Shown here piece after piece: positions 37,912-46,934 of a stretch of DNA of 64,000 nucleotides (positions are counted from its first letter, which is position 1; each line of letters starts with the position of its first letter). The notes below the pieces were generated by a model, which worked only from the letters and a program-made list of their open reading frames with translations, was not told where the DNA came from and ran no database searches. The stretch is from Aliihoeflea sp023389195 (GTDB taxonomy: Bacteria; Pseudomonadota; Alphaproteobacteria; Rhizobiales; Rhizobiaceae): the NCBI GenBank assembly GCA_023389195.1, contig JAEWET010000004.1, forward strand, positions 1-64,000, read 5' to 3'. The translations under genes and the position numbers were made by a program.

Positions 37912-38759
37912 CGCTTCATCGCGGCATTGAGCTCGCCGCCCATGATGAAGATCACCGAGACGATGTAGAGGAACACCAGCGCGATCATGATCGAGGCGAG
38001 GCCGGCATAGGTCGTGGCATAGGACGAGAACTGCGAGAGGTAGTTCGCAAATGCCGTCGAGCCGATGACCCAGCCGATCAGCGTGAAGATGATGCCGGGC
38101 ACGATGTCGACGAAGCGCCGCTTGCCGGCGGGCAGCCAGAAGTGGACTGCGACCAGTCCGATCACGATGACCAGCGAGGCGACGATGAAGCGCCAGATGG
38201 TGATCGTGCCCATATAGGGCTCGAGCCACGGCACGTGCTCCTGCGCGAGGTCGCCGATCAGCGGCGCGACGACGAGCAGCGCCGAGACGATGACGAAGCC
38301 GACCGTCGCGATGAAGACGAAGGCGAGACTTTGTAGGCGCAGCGTGAAGATCGAGCGCGTTTCGCTGACGCGGTAGGCGCGGTTGAGCGAGACGCGCAAC
38401 GCTTCGATGCCGTTCGAGGCGAAGAAGGCGGCGATGATGACGCCGATGGTGAGGAAATCGCCGCGCTGGACGGTGAGCACGCTCGTCACCTCGTAGGCGA
38501 TCGGCGAAGCGATTTCCTCCGGCCAGGTGTCGAAGACGAGATGGACGGCGGTGTCCGCGAACGCCTTGGCGCCGAGAAAGCTGGCGAGCGAGGTGGCGAA
38601 GATGAGGAACGGAAAAAGCGCGAGCAATGCCGACAAGGCAAGATGGCTCGCCATCGCCCAGCCGTCGTCATTGTTGAAATGCCCGAGTGCGTCACCCAGC
38701 ACCCGCTTCGTCGCGACAACCTGTCGGATCATCGTCGGACCAGCAAAGACATCGACCAA
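37878..38759 (-). CDS. YihY/virulence factor BrkB family membrane protein
   Basis: A 293-residue membrane protein with six spans and the family pattern HLALSALLALFPFLIFATSL and SIMIALVFLYIVSVIFIMGGELNAAM. It was historically mis-annotated as RNase BN; its role is unknown. TTG at 38759 with GAGG five bases upstream is the better-supported start; ATG 38732 has no clear ribosome site. Confidence 0.9.
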   Translation of the reverse strand: MVDVFAGPTMIRQVVATKRVLGDALGHFNNDDGWAMASHLALSALLALFPFLIFATSLASFLGAKAFADTAVHLVFDTWPEEIASPIAYEVTSVLTVQRGDFLTIGVIIAAFFASNGIEALRVSLNRAYRVSETRSIFTLRLQSLAFVFIATVGFVIVSALLVVAPLIGDLAQEHVPWLEPYMGTITIWRFIVASLVIVIGLVAVHFWLPAGKRRFVDIVPGIIFTLIGWVIGSTAFANYLSQFSSYATTYAGLASIMIALVFLYIVSVIFIMGGELNAAMKRYFEARARVPG

Positions 38760-38990
38760 TCAAGCCTCGAAACGCGGTTTCGGTGCAGTTCAGGTACGGG
38801 TTTCGCCGTCCTGCGGTTTCACTCCTAGCGCAGCCCGCTTGCCCGAAACTCGACCCGGGTGAGGCAATCGGCCGCCGCCACTGGAAGATTGCGCAGGCGC
38901 GCTCCATAATGGTTGCCAACCAAATGTCCAAATGCGCGCCGCGCATCCCTCAACGTTTCGCGGCGCCTTTCTTTCCAGTCGGGAATTTCG

Positions 38991-39191
38991 ATGTCCACCG
39001 TCTTCAACGTCATAGCCGTCCTGTTCATGGTCGCGGTCGCCTTCGTGCTCGTGCGCGGACTGATCAACATGATGCGCGGCGGCTCCGGCAACACGTCCAA
39101 CAAGCTGATGCAGGCCCGTGTCGTCCTGCAGTTCCTCGCGCTCGTCTTCGTCATGCTGGCGCTCTATTTCTCGCGCCAGTCCGGAGGCTGA
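38991..39191 (+). CDS. Twin-transmembrane small protein (HIG1-like)
   Basis: A 66-residue protein with two spans (about 4-24 and 44-62) joined by a short basic loop GGSGNTSNKLMQARVVLQF, the pattern of bacterial HIG1-domain proteins. Mitochondrial relatives associate with respiratory complexes; the bacterial role is less clear. ATG 38991 follows GGGAA. It is followed by a PduO-type gene one base after its stop. Confidence 0.85.
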   Translation: MSTVFNVIAVLFMVAVAFVLVRGLINMMRGGSGNTSNKLMQARVVLQFLALVFVMLALYFSRQSGG

Positions 39192-39192
39192 C

Positions 39193-39774
39193 TTGGTCAT
39201 TCTGAATCGCATCTACACCCGCACCGGCGATGACGGCACGACGGCGCTGGGCTCGGGCGAGCGCCGGCCGAAATTCGACCTGCGCGTCGCCTCCTACGGC
39301 ACGGTCGACGAGGCCAATGCCTGCATCGGCATGGCGCGTGTCCACACGCAAGGCACGCATGGCGATATCGACGCCATGCTGGTGCGCATCCAGAACGACA
39401 TGTTCGACCTCGGGGCCGATCTCGCCGCCCCCGACACGGGCGAGCCCCTGCCCTATGAGCCGCTGCGCATCGTCGCCTCGCAGGTCGCCCGCGTCGAGGC
39501 CGATATCGACGTCCTCAACAAGCGCCTCCAGCCGCTGCGCACCTTCGTCCTGCCGGGCGGATCGCCTGCCGCCGCCGCGCTGCACCTCGCACGCACCGTG
39601 ACGCGTCGGGCGGAGCGGATGATGGTGGAGCTGTCGCGCATCGAGGGCGAAATCGTCGGCGCGGATGCGATCCGCTACATCAACCGCGTCTCCGACTTCC
39701 TCTTCGTCGCCGCCCGCGCCGTCAACGACGACGGCCGCGCCGACGTGTTGTGGGTGCCCGGCCAGAACCGCTGA
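39193..39774 (+). CDS. PduO-type cob(I)alamin adenosyltransferase
   Basis: Forms adenosylcobalamin from cob(I)alamin and ATP. The 193 residues have the family ATP loop YTRTGDDGTTALGSGER and the helical-bundle motif LPGGSPAAAALHLARTVTRRAER with VSDFLFVAARAVN. The start is TTG at 39193, set by GGAGG five bases upstream and matching the normal N-terminus. It sits between the HIG1-like gene and a rhomboid gene, overlapping the latter by 1 nt. Confidence 0.93.
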   Translation: MVILNRIYTRTGDDGTTALGSGERRPKFDLRVASYGTVDEANACIGMARVHTQGTHGDIDAMLVRIQNDMFDLGADLAAPDTGEPLPYEPLRIVASQVARVEADIDVLNKRLQPLRTFVLPGGSPAAAALHLARTVTRRAERMMVELSRIEGEIVGADAIRYINRVSDFLFVAARAVNDDGRADVLWVPGQNR

Positions 39775-40532
39775 TGTTCATCCCGCTCCACGACGCCAAC
39801 CGGCTCCGCTTCATCAAGGCGCAATATGTGACGGTCGGGCTGATCGCGGTGAACGTCATCGCCTATTTCTGGAGCGTGGCCGGCGGCTGGGAGGCGACGC
39901 AGGCGGCCGCCTATTCCTACGGATACATCCCGTCGGTCGCCTTCGATCATGTCGATCTGCCGCCCGAACTCGTCGTTCTTCCCGGCGAAGCGTCCTACGT
40001 CACCTATGCGTTTCTGCATGGCGACCTGTTCCATTTGGGCGGCAACATGCTGTTTCTGTGGGTCTTCGGCGACAATGTCGAGGACGCGATGGGACATTTG
40101 AAATTCCTCGCCTTCTATCTCGCCTGCGCAGTTGCAGGCGCCCTTTTCCACGGCATGATGGCGCCGATGTCGGAAGTCCCGCTGATCGGCGCATCCGGCG
40201 CGGTGGCGGGCATCGTCTCGGCCTATCTCCTGCTCCACCCGCGCGTGAAGATCTGGGTGCTGGCCTTCGGCCGCCTGCCGTTGCGAATTCCGGCCTGGAT
40301 CGTGCTGGCGCTGTGGATCGGCTTCCAGTTCGTGATGTTCGCGCTGGCCGGCGAGGACCAGATTTCCTGGGCGGCGCATATTGGCGGCATCATTGCCGGC
40401 GCGGTTCTGCTGGTCGTGCTGAAGCGTTCCGAAGTGCCGCTTCTCGACCGCCACATCGTTACGCCGCAGGCGGCGGTCGTCGCGCCGGCGCGAGCGGATG
40501 CGACGCGTTCGCGCGGTCCGTGGGATCGCTAG
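39774..40532 (+). CDS. Rhomboid family intramembrane serine protease
   Basis: A 252-residue rhomboid with six to seven spans. The catalytic serine is S141 in GASGAVAG and the histidine is H202 in AAHIGG; the HGDLFHLGGNMLFLWVFG segment is the conserved second helix. It cleaves membrane proteins within the bilayer; substrates are unknown. The start ATG shares its first base with the upstream TGA. Confidence 0.92.
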   Translation: MFIPLHDANRLRFIKAQYVTVGLIAVNVIAYFWSVAGGWEATQAAAYSYGYIPSVAFDHVDLPPELVVLPGEASYVTYAFLHGDLFHLGGNMLFLWVFGDNVEDAMGHLKFLAFYLACAVAGALFHGMMAPMSEVPLIGASGAVAGIVSAYLLLHPRVKIWVLAFGRLPLRIPAWIVLALWIGFQFVMFALAGEDQISWAAHIGGIIAGAVLLVVLKRSEVPLLDRHIVTPQAAVVAPARADATRSRGPWDR

Positions 40533-40563
40533 ATTTCAACCGTTTTGAGCGCCCGGCGCTCTA

Positions 40564-40592
40564 TTGACGCTCATTCCGCCACAAACTACGGT
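40564..40592 (+). promoter_or_regulatory. etfBA promoter
   Basis: TTGACG (40564-40569), a 17-nt spacer and TACGGT (40587-40592), leaving a leader of about 100 nt before etfB. Confidence 0.55.
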
Positions 40593-40699
40593 CCGCCGCG
40601 ATTGTGCCGGGCAGCCCCGGAATGTCGATTTCTGACAAGCGGTGCGGCACGCATCCTGTTAGACGCAGACGCTGCATCCAAGTGAAAGGTTTCAAGCGA

Positions 40700-41446
40700 A
40701 TGAAAGTTCTGGTCCCCGTCAAGCGGGTGGTGGATTACAACGTCAAGATCCGCGTCAAGGCGGACGGCTCGGGCGTCGATCTTGCCAATGTGAAGATGTC
40801 GATGAACCCGTTCGACGAGATCGCGGTCGAAGAGGCGATCCGTCTCAAGGAAGCCGGCAAGGCCGAGGAGATCGTCGTCGTCTCCATCGGACCCCAGCAG
40901 GCCCAGGAAACGCTGCGCACCGCGCTCGCCATGGGCGCCGACCGCGCGATCCTCGTCAAGGTGGACGAGACCACCGAGCCGCTGACCGTCGCCAAGATCC
41001 TGAAGGGCGTCGTGGGCGAAGAAAACCCCGGCCTCGTCATCCTCGGCAAGCAGGCGATCGACGACGACGCCAACCAGACCGGCCAGATGCTCGCCGCCCT
41101 GCTCGGCTGGAGCCAGGCGACCTTCGCTTCGAAGATCGAGATCGAGGGCGACAAGGCCAAGGTGACGCGCGAAGTCGACGGCGGCCTGCAGACGATCGAG
41201 GCCAAGATGCCGGCGATCGTGACCACTGACCTGCGCCTCAACCAGCCGCGCTATGCTTCGCTGCCGAACATCATGAAGGCCAAGAAGAAGCCGCTCGACG
41301 AGAAGTCGGCCGCCGATTACGGCGTCGAGGTCAAGCCGCGCCTGAAGGTGCTGAAGACAGAGGAGCCGGCCGGCCGCAAGGCGGGCGTCAAGGTCAAGGA
41401 CGTCGCCGAACTGGTGGCGAGCCTCAAGTCCGCCGGCGTGCTTTAA
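40700..41446 (+). CDS. etfB: Electron transfer flavoprotein beta subunit
   Basis: Small subunit of ETF, which takes electrons from acyl-CoA and other dehydrogenases and passes them to ETF:quinone oxidoreductase. The 248 residues have MKVLVPVKRVVDYNVKIRVK at the start, the AMP-binding region and the recognition-loop block LNQPRYASLPNIMKAKKKPL. ATG 40700. It is followed by etfA after 24 nt. Confidence 0.97.
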   Translation: MKVLVPVKRVVDYNVKIRVKADGSGVDLANVKMSMNPFDEIAVEEAIRLKEAGKAEEIVVVSIGPQQAQETLRTALAMGADRAILVKVDETTEPLTVAKILKGVVGEENPGLVILGKQAIDDDANQTGQMLAALLGWSQATFASKIEIEGDKAKVTREVDGGLQTIEAKMPAIVTTDLRLNQPRYASLPNIMKAKKKPLDEKSAADYGVEVKPRLKVLKTEEPAGRKAGVKVKDVAELVASLKSAGVL

Positions 41447-41470
41447 ACTCAAGGCAAAAGGAACAGACAA

Positions 41471-42400
41471 ATGGCTATTCTTCTGATTGCCGAACACGAC
41501 AACGCGACCCTTTCGGACCAGACCGCCAAGGCGCTTTCTGCGGCCTCCAAGATCGGCAGCGACGTCGACGTGCTGGTGGCGGGCAAGGGCGCGCAGGCTG
41601 CAGCCGATGCAGCAGGTAAGCTGGCCGGCGTTCGCAAGGTGCTTCTGGCCGAGGCCGACGAACTGGCCGAGCGCCTCGCCGAGCCGCTCGCCGCCCTCGT
41701 CGTCAAGCTCGCCGACGGCTACGACACGATCATCGCGCCGGCCACCACGATGGCCAAGAACGTGATGCCGCGCGTTGCCGCGCTCCTCGACGTCATGCAG
41801 CTTTCCGACATCGTCGAGGTCGTCTCTGCCGACACGTTCAAGCGCCCGATCTATGCCGGCAACGCGATCCAGACCGTGCAGTCGACCGACGCCAAGCGCG
41901 TGATCACCGTCCGCACCGCCTCGTTCCAGGCGGCCGGCGAAGGCGGCTCTGCTTCGGTCGAAAGCGTTTCGGCAGCCGACAATCCCGGTCTGTCGACCTT
42001 CGTCGAGAACCGCATCGCCGCCTCCGACCGTCCCGAACTGACCTCGGCGAAGATCATCATCTCGGGTGGCCGTGCGCTGGGTTCGAAGGAAAAGTTCGAG
42101 GAGGTCATGCTGCCGATCGCCGACAAGCTCGGCGCGGCTGTCGGCGCCAGCCGCGCTGCCGTCGATGCCGGCTACGCGCCGAACGACTGGCAGGTCGGCC
42201 AGACCGGCAAGGTCGTCGCTCCCGAACTCTACATCGCCGCCGGCATCTCCGGCGCGATCCAGCACCTGGCCGGCATGAAGGACTCCAAGGTCATCGTCGC
42301 CATCAACAAGGACGAGGAAGCGCCGATCTTCCAGGTCGCCGATTACGGCCTCGTCGGCGATCTCTTCACGGTGCTGCCGGAGCTCGAAAAGGCGCTCTGA
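41471..42400 (+). CDS. etfA: Electron transfer flavoprotein alpha subunit
   Basis: FAD-carrying subunit of ETF. The 309 residues include the C-terminal FAD-binding domain with SGGRALGSKEKFE, VGASRAAVDAGYAPNDWQVGQTGK, and PELYIAAGISGAIQHLAGMK. AAGGAAC precedes the ATG. Cotranscribed with etfB and ended by a strong terminator. Links to the dehydrogenase gene just downstream. Confidence 0.97.
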   Translation: MAILLIAEHDNATLSDQTAKALSAASKIGSDVDVLVAGKGAQAAADAAGKLAGVRKVLLAEADELAERLAEPLAALVVKLADGYDTIIAPATTMAKNVMPRVAALLDVMQLSDIVEVVSADTFKRPIYAGNAIQTVQSTDAKRVITVRTASFQAAGEGGSASVESVSAADNPGLSTFVENRIAASDRPELTSAKIIISGGRALGSKEKFEEVMLPIADKLGAAVGASRAAVDAGYAPNDWQVGQTGKVVAPELYIAAGISGAIQHLAGMKDSKVIVAINKDEEAPIFQVADYGLVGDLFTVLPELEKAL

Positions 42401-42432
42401 CGCGGACATCGCGAATTGTTGCAAATGAAAGC

Positions 42433-42465
42433 GGGCGGGACTGGACGAACCAGTCCCGCCCTTTT
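42433..42465 (+). terminator. Intrinsic terminator of etfBA
   Basis: Perfect 12-bp stem GGGCGGGACTGG/CCAGTCCCGCCC with a 5-nt loop, followed by TTTT. It separates etfBA from the dehydrogenase gene. Confidence 0.9.
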
Positions 42466-42529
42466 ACTTTGCGCCGCAATATGAAGTGAAGACGCCCACG
42501 CGAAGGCGTCTCGACGGGATTACATCACG

Positions 42530-43411
42530 ATGACGGGTACAATCAGGACGATCGGCGTGGTCGGCGCCGGCCAGATGGGCGGCGGCATCGCGCATGTCGC
42601 GGCGATCTCGGGCTACAAGGTCAAGGTCTACGACATTTCGTCCGAGCGGATCGAATCCGGCATCGCCACGATCAGCGGCAACCTCGCCCGGCAGGTTTCG
42701 TCCGGAAAGCTCGAGGAAACCGTCCGCCAAAAGGCGCTGTCGTCGATCGTGCCGGCCCCGGCGATCGAGGATCTGGCCGACTGCGACCTCGTCATCGAGG
42801 CGGCAAGCGAGGACGAGACGATCAAGCGCAAGATCTATGCGCAGCTTTGCCCGCTCCTGAACCCCGAGGCGATCCTCGCCACCAACACCTCGTCGATCTC
42901 GATTACCCGCCTCGCCGCGCAGACCGACAGGCCGGAACGCTTCATCGGCATCCACTTCATGAACCCGGTGCCGGTGATGAAGCTGGTGGAACTGGTGCGC
43001 GGCATCGCCACCGAGGATTCGACCTTCGAGGCCGCGCGCAGCTTCGTCGCCAGCCTCGACAAGACGATCACCGTCGCCGAGGATTTCCCGGCCTTCATCG
43101 TCAACCGCATCCTGCTTCCGATGATCAACGAGGCGATCTACACGCTCTATGAAGGCGTCGGTTCGGTCGAGGCGATCGACACGGCCATGAAGCTTGGCGC
43201 CAACCACCCGATGGGCCCGTTGCAGCTTGCCGATTTCATCGGGCTCGACACCTGCCTGTCGATCATGCAGGTGCTGCATGACGGCCTTGCCGATTCCAAG
43301 TATCGGCCCTGCCCGCTTCTGGTGAAATATGTCGAAGCCGGTTGGCTCGGCCGCAAGTCCGGGCGTGGATTCTATGACTACCGCGGCGAGCATCCAGTCC
43401 CAACCCGTTGA
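42530..43411 (+). CDS. 3-hydroxyacyl-CoA (3-hydroxybutyryl-CoA) dehydrogenase
   Basis: Oxidises 3-hydroxyacyl-CoA with NAD(P), or runs in reverse in butyrate/PHB-type metabolism. The 293 residues carry the Rossmann motif GAGQMGGGIA, the catalytic H142 in GIHFMNP with its Glu partner in MKLVELV, and the C-terminal HPMGPLQLADFIGLD. The length matches the single-domain HbdA/FadB' class. It follows etfBA, which accept electrons from the preceding beta-oxidation step, but has its own transcript because a terminator intervenes. Confidence 0.94.
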   Translation: MTGTIRTIGVVGAGQMGGGIAHVAAISGYKVKVYDISSERIESGIATISGNLARQVSSGKLEETVRQKALSSIVPAPAIEDLADCDLVIEAASEDETIKRKIYAQLCPLLNPEAILATNTSSISITRLAAQTDRPERFIGIHFMNPVPVMKLVELVRGIATEDSTFEAARSFVASLDKTITVAEDFPAFIVNRILLPMINEAIYTLYEGVGSVEAIDTAMKLGANHPMGPLQLADFIGLDTCLSIMQVLHDGLADSKYRPCPLLVKYVEAGWLGRKSGRGFYDYRGEHPVPTR

Positions 43412-43433
43412 TTGTTGCGCGTTTTCTAAATTA

Positions 43434-43455
43434 TGGCAATTTTGCCACTTTGCCA
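43434..43455. promoter_or_regulatory. Operator-like half-site cluster upstream of the porin gene
   Basis: TGGCAA-TT-TTGCCA (43434-43447), a perfect inverted repeat, plus a third TTGCCA at 43450-43455 in direct orientation with an 8-bp step. It lies about 100 nt before the porin start in an AT-rich gap. It may be a regulator site; none is identified. Confidence 0.35.
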
Positions 43456-43550
43456 GATTTCGGACGCGATCACGTCACAGTTTACTTCTGGTTGTGCAAC
43501 TTTCGCGTACCCCTTCCGTTGCTGAACCGTCTCAACTGGAGGGCAATTTC

Positions 43551-44375
43551 ATGAAGCGCATTCTCATCGGCCTGGCCGCAACATTCGCCGCAAGCTCGGC
43601 CATGGCGGCCGACGTCATCTATAACGAACCGGCCCCGATGCCGATGGACGTGGTTTCCGGCATGAGCTGGGCCGGTTTCTACGCCGGCATCCAGGCAGGT
43701 TACGGCTTCGGTTCGACTGGCCAGATTCAGCTCGATCCGTTCACCAACCCGGCCCTGATCGAAGCGTTTTCGCCGGGCGCACCAGGAGACCCTGTTACCG
43801 GGTTCAACGCCAATGGTGACTTCGACGATGGTTTCGTCGGCGGCGTCCACGTTGGTTATGACTGGCAGTCGGGCAACATCGTCTACGGTGCGGTCCTGGA
43901 CATCAGCTACACCGACATCGGCGACGAGCAGCGCGCCTTCTCGCGTTCGCCGGCCGAATACGTGATCTCGCGCGACCTCGACTATCTGGCGACCCTGCGT
44001 GGCCGTCTGGGCTACGCCTTCAACGAAAACTTCCTCGGCTATGTAACGGGTGGCGTAGCCTATGGCGACGTCGACTTCAGCTATCGTCAGGGTGCTGCGT
44101 CGCCCGGCACGCCCACCACTTTCGGCGGCCAGGACAACGATTTCGGCTACACGGTCGGCGGCGGTGTCGAAGCGCGCGTGACGCAGAACTGGTCCGTTGG
44201 CCTCGAATATCTCTACACCAATCTGGGTGGCAACGACTTCGGCGCCAATCTCGTCAACACGACGGCCGGCGTCGGTCCGTTTGGCGATGCCGGAACCGCT
44301 GGAACCAACCTCACCGGGACCGATGGCGACTTCGATTTCCACACGATCAATGCGAAGCTGACCTACCGCTTCTGA
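43551..44375 (+). CDS. Omp25/Omp31 family outer-membrane beta-barrel protein
   Basis: A 274-residue outer-membrane protein. It has a signal peptide (MKRILIGLAATFAASSAMA), then SWAGFYAGIQAGYGFG, the hallmark start of the barrel in Omp25/RopB-type proteins, alternating beta strands, and a C-terminal TYRF ending in Phe, as needed for BAM recognition. GGAGGG precedes ATG 43551. It is probably an abundant structural porin-like protein. A shared terminator follows. Confidence 0.92.
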   Translation: MKRILIGLAATFAASSAMAADVIYNEPAPMPMDVVSGMSWAGFYAGIQAGYGFGSTGQIQLDPFTNPALIEAFSPGAPGDPVTGFNANGDFDDGFVGGVHVGYDWQSGNIVYGAVLDISYTDIGDEQRAFSRSPAEYVISRDLDYLATLRGRLGYAFNENFLGYVTGGVAYGDVDFSYRQGAASPGTPTTFGGQDNDFGYTVGGGVEARVTQNWSVGLEYLYTNLGGNDFGANLVNTTAGVGPFGDAGTAGTNLTGTDGDFDFHTINAKLTYRF

Positions 44376-44395
44376 TCGTTCCTAAACGAATGCAG

Positions 44396-44422
44396 AAAGG
44401 CCGGCTCTCAGCCGGCCTTTTT
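44396..44422. terminator. Bidirectional intrinsic terminator
   Basis: Perfect 11-bp stem AAAGGCCGGCT-CTC-AGCCGGCCTTT followed by TT on the plus strand and bounded by A/T runs on both sides. It lies between the porin gene and the convergent GGDEF gene, whose stop codon falls in the loop. Confidence 0.9.
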
Positions 44423-45193
44423 CATGTTCGCATCCGCGCCGGCCTCGACCCGGTTTCGCCCGAGGCGCTTGGCCTCGTAGAGACGCTGGTCGGCGAGCGA
44501 GAAGAGATCGCGGAACTTGGCGCTGCCCGAAAACGCCGTGCAGCCGACGCTGATCGTCAGGCGATGGTGCGATCCGTCGATGTCGAGCGGGGCGGATGCG
44601 ACCGCCTGGCGGATTCGCTCGGCGATCCGCACCGCCTGCGCCGGCGCGACGCCGCCTAGCAAGACCGCGAACTCCTCGCCGCCCATGCGGCCGACGAGAT
44701 CGCCCTGGCGCACGCAGCTTCTGATCACCGACGCGATGCGGATGAGGGCGAGGTCGCCCTGGTGGTGGCCATAGAGATCGTTGACCTGCTTGAAGTGATC
44801 GGCGTCGATGACGAGCAGCGCGCCTTGCGCGCCTGAATCGCCCTGGTCGAGATGACGCTCGACATTCGCCACCAGCGCCCGGCGGTTGAGGCATTTCGTC
44901 AGATGATCGGTCGAGGCGAGCTCGGCGAGCTGGTGGTTGGCGCTCGCGAGTTCCCGCAGCTTCAGCGTCAGGTAGAAGAACAGCGGCCCGGCGAGGATGA
45001 TCGGCAGCACGGTCGCGCTGATCAGCCCCTGGCGCAGCGCGAGCGCATCCATGTGGCGGAAGGCGAGCCAGTTCCAGGCGAGCGAGATCGCGAGGCAACC
45101 CAGCGTGCCCAGGATCGTCCAGCGGGCGAGCATCACCGCGCCACGGCGCGAAATCCTGGGCGGTGCGGCAGTGGCCATGGCGGTTCGTGTCAA
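44408..45193 (-). CDS. Diguanylate cyclase (GGDEF domain), membrane bound
   Basis: Predicted to make cyclic di-GMP. Two hydrophobic spans (about 21-43 and 57-77) are followed by a short linker and a GGDEF domain (about 90-250). The active-site signature is GGEEF, compatible with activity. The RQGD five residues before it matches the RxxD inhibitory site, so product inhibition is likely. The start is TTG 45193 with AGGAGGT five bases upstream; ATG 45178 lacks good spacing. No sensory domain is seen besides the membrane part. Confidence 0.92.
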   Translation of the reverse strand: MTRTAMATAAPPRISRRGAVMLARWTILGTLGCLAISLAWNWLAFRHMDALALRQGLISATVLPIILAGPLFFYLTLKLRELASANHQLAELASTDHLTKCLNRRALVANVERHLDQGDSGAQGALLVIDADHFKQVNDLYGHHQGDLALIRIASVIRSCVRQGDLVGRMGGEEFAVLLGGVAPAQAVRIAERIRQAVASAPLDIDGSHHRLTISVGCTAFSGSAKFRDLFSLADQRLYEAKRLGRNRVEAGADANMKKAG

Positions 45194-45433
45194 GCCGGAC
45201 CTCCTCCAACGTCAGCTTTTCGCGGATATTGGCCTCGAGCGATGAACATTCGGTTAGACTTGGCCCGAACTTTTGCTCTAGCCGGCGCGATTGACGTTAA
45301 CCGGGTGCGAAAATCCAGATTCTCCAGGCTTTACAAACCGAAACGCAGGTTGGAATATCGCCGCCAATCCGGGCTCATTCAGATCCGGGCGAACTTAAAA
45401 CTCAGGAACACTCTCCAAAGGGAGGCATATCAT

Positions 45434-46636
45434 ATGTCCAATTTCCGCAAGATCTTCGCCGCTTCGGTGGCTGGCGCCGCGCTTCTTGCCGCTGGTGCCG
45501 CTTCCGCGCAGGAAGAGATCAATGTCGGCATCATTCTCGGCTTCACCGGCCCGCTCGAAAGCATCACGCCGGGCATGGCCGCCAGCGCCGAACTCGCCTT
45601 CAACGAAGTCAATGAGAGCGGCCTTCTGCTCGACGGTGCGACGCTGAAGCCGGTCCGCGCGGACTCGACCTGCATCGATAACGCCGCCGCGACGGCCGCC
45701 GCCGAACGCCTCGTCACCACCGACAACGTCGCCGCCATCATGGGCGCCGACTGCTCGGGCGTGACGATCGGCATCGCCAACGGCGTCGCCGTGCCGAACG
45801 GCCTCGTCATGGTCTCGCCTTCGGCCACTTCGCCGGCGCTCTCGACGATCGAGGACAACGACTACTTCTTCCGCACCGCACCTTCCGATGCGCGCCAGGG
45901 CGAAGTTCTGACGGAAGTCCTGACCTCGCAGGACATCACCTCGGTCGCCGTTTCCTACACCAACAACGACTACGGCAAGGGCTTCTCCGACGCCTTCGTC
46001 GCCGCCTTCGAGGCGGCCGGCGGCTCGGTCACGATCGCAGCCCCGCATGATGACGGCAAGGGCGACTACTCGGCCGAAGTCGGCGCACTCGCCGCTGCCG
46101 GCGGCGATGTTCTCGTCGTTCTCGGCTATGTCGACCAGGGCGGCGTCGGCATCATCCGCTCGGCGGTCGACACCGGCGCGTTCGATCGCTTCGCGCTCGG
46201 CGACGGCATGTACGGCCAGAGCCTGATCGACGCCATCGGCGACGACCTCGAGGGCACGATCGGCGTTCTGCCGGGCGCCGAAGGCGAAGGCTCGGAAATG
46301 TTCGCGACCATCGCCGGCGAAGCCGACATCGACCCGACCAGCTCCTACACCGGTGAAAGCTACGACGCCGGCGCGCTGATCGCACTGGCCATCCAGAAGG
46401 CCGGCTCGGCCGACCGCACCGCCATCCGCGACGCGCTTCTCGAAGTCGCCAATGGCCCCGGCGAGCCGATCCTCCCGGGTGAACTGGCCAAGGGCCTGCA
46501 GATCCTCAAGGACGGCGGCGATGTCGACTATGTCGGCGTCACCAATGTCGAGCTGATCGGCCCCGGCGAAGCCGCTGGCACCTACCGCGAATACGTCGTC
46601 GAAGGCGGCGAGTTCAAGACGGTCGGCTATCGCTGA
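45434..46636 (+). CDS. Branched-chain amino-acid-type ABC transporter substrate-binding protein
   Basis: Periplasmic ligand-binding protein (400 aa) of the LivJ/LivK type I family. The signal peptide is MSNFRKIFAASVAGAALLAAGAASA, followed by EEINVGIILGFTGPLESITPGMAASAELAFNEVN and a two-lobe fold. GGGAGG precedes ATG 45434. A strong terminator after it separates it from the ATPase and permease genes, so it may be expressed in excess. The true ligand is not known from sequence. Confidence 0.92.
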   Translation: MSNFRKIFAASVAGAALLAAGAASAQEEINVGIILGFTGPLESITPGMAASAELAFNEVNESGLLLDGATLKPVRADSTCIDNAAATAAAERLVTTDNVAAIMGADCSGVTIGIANGVAVPNGLVMVSPSATSPALSTIEDNDYFFRTAPSDARQGEVLTEVLTSQDITSVAVSYTNNDYGKGFSDAFVAAFEAAGGSVTIAAPHDDGKGDYSAEVGALAAAGGDVLVVLGYVDQGGVGIIRSAVDTGAFDRFALGDGMYGQSLIDAIGDDLEGTIGVLPGAEGEGSEMFATIAGEADIDPTSSYTGESYDAGALIALAIQKAGSADRTAIRDALLEVANGPGEPILPGELAKGLQILKDGGDVDYVGVTNVELIGPGEAAGTYREYVVEGGEFKTVGYR

Positions 46637-46659
46637 TCTGACGGCGGTCGTGTAAGATT

Positions 46660-46691
46660 ATGGCCCGGCGACGACCTCGCCGGGCCATTTT
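46660..46691 (+). terminator. Intrinsic terminator after the substrate-binding protein gene
   Basis: Perfect 11-bp stem ATGGCCCGGCG/CGCCGGGCCAT with a 7-nt loop and a following T-run. The remaining 240 nt before livG hold a leader, with no gene that I recognise. Confidence 0.9.
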
Positions 46692-46934
46692 CGTTCAAAA
46701 TGGTCGCACCCACGGGTGTGTTTGGGTCGCGCACTCGACTTTTACGTTTGCACTCGCTATTGGCGCTCCCACGAATTGCGGGGCGTCAGGCCGTAGCCCT
46801 GCAGATCCAACGAGGAGAGGCGTCAGGAACCGAGGCGACAGCCGGAGCGCATGCGCGCTGCAAGGCTCGCCTCGCGGATGCGAGCCCCTCTCACGACGGC
46901 ACAATCAAGAAAAACCTCGGCCGAGGGGAATTGC

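Noticed and set aside
40586..42424. 612-codon frame antisense to etfB-etfA
   Set aside because: It spans two convincing genes and the gap between them, a sign of codon-bias shadow.
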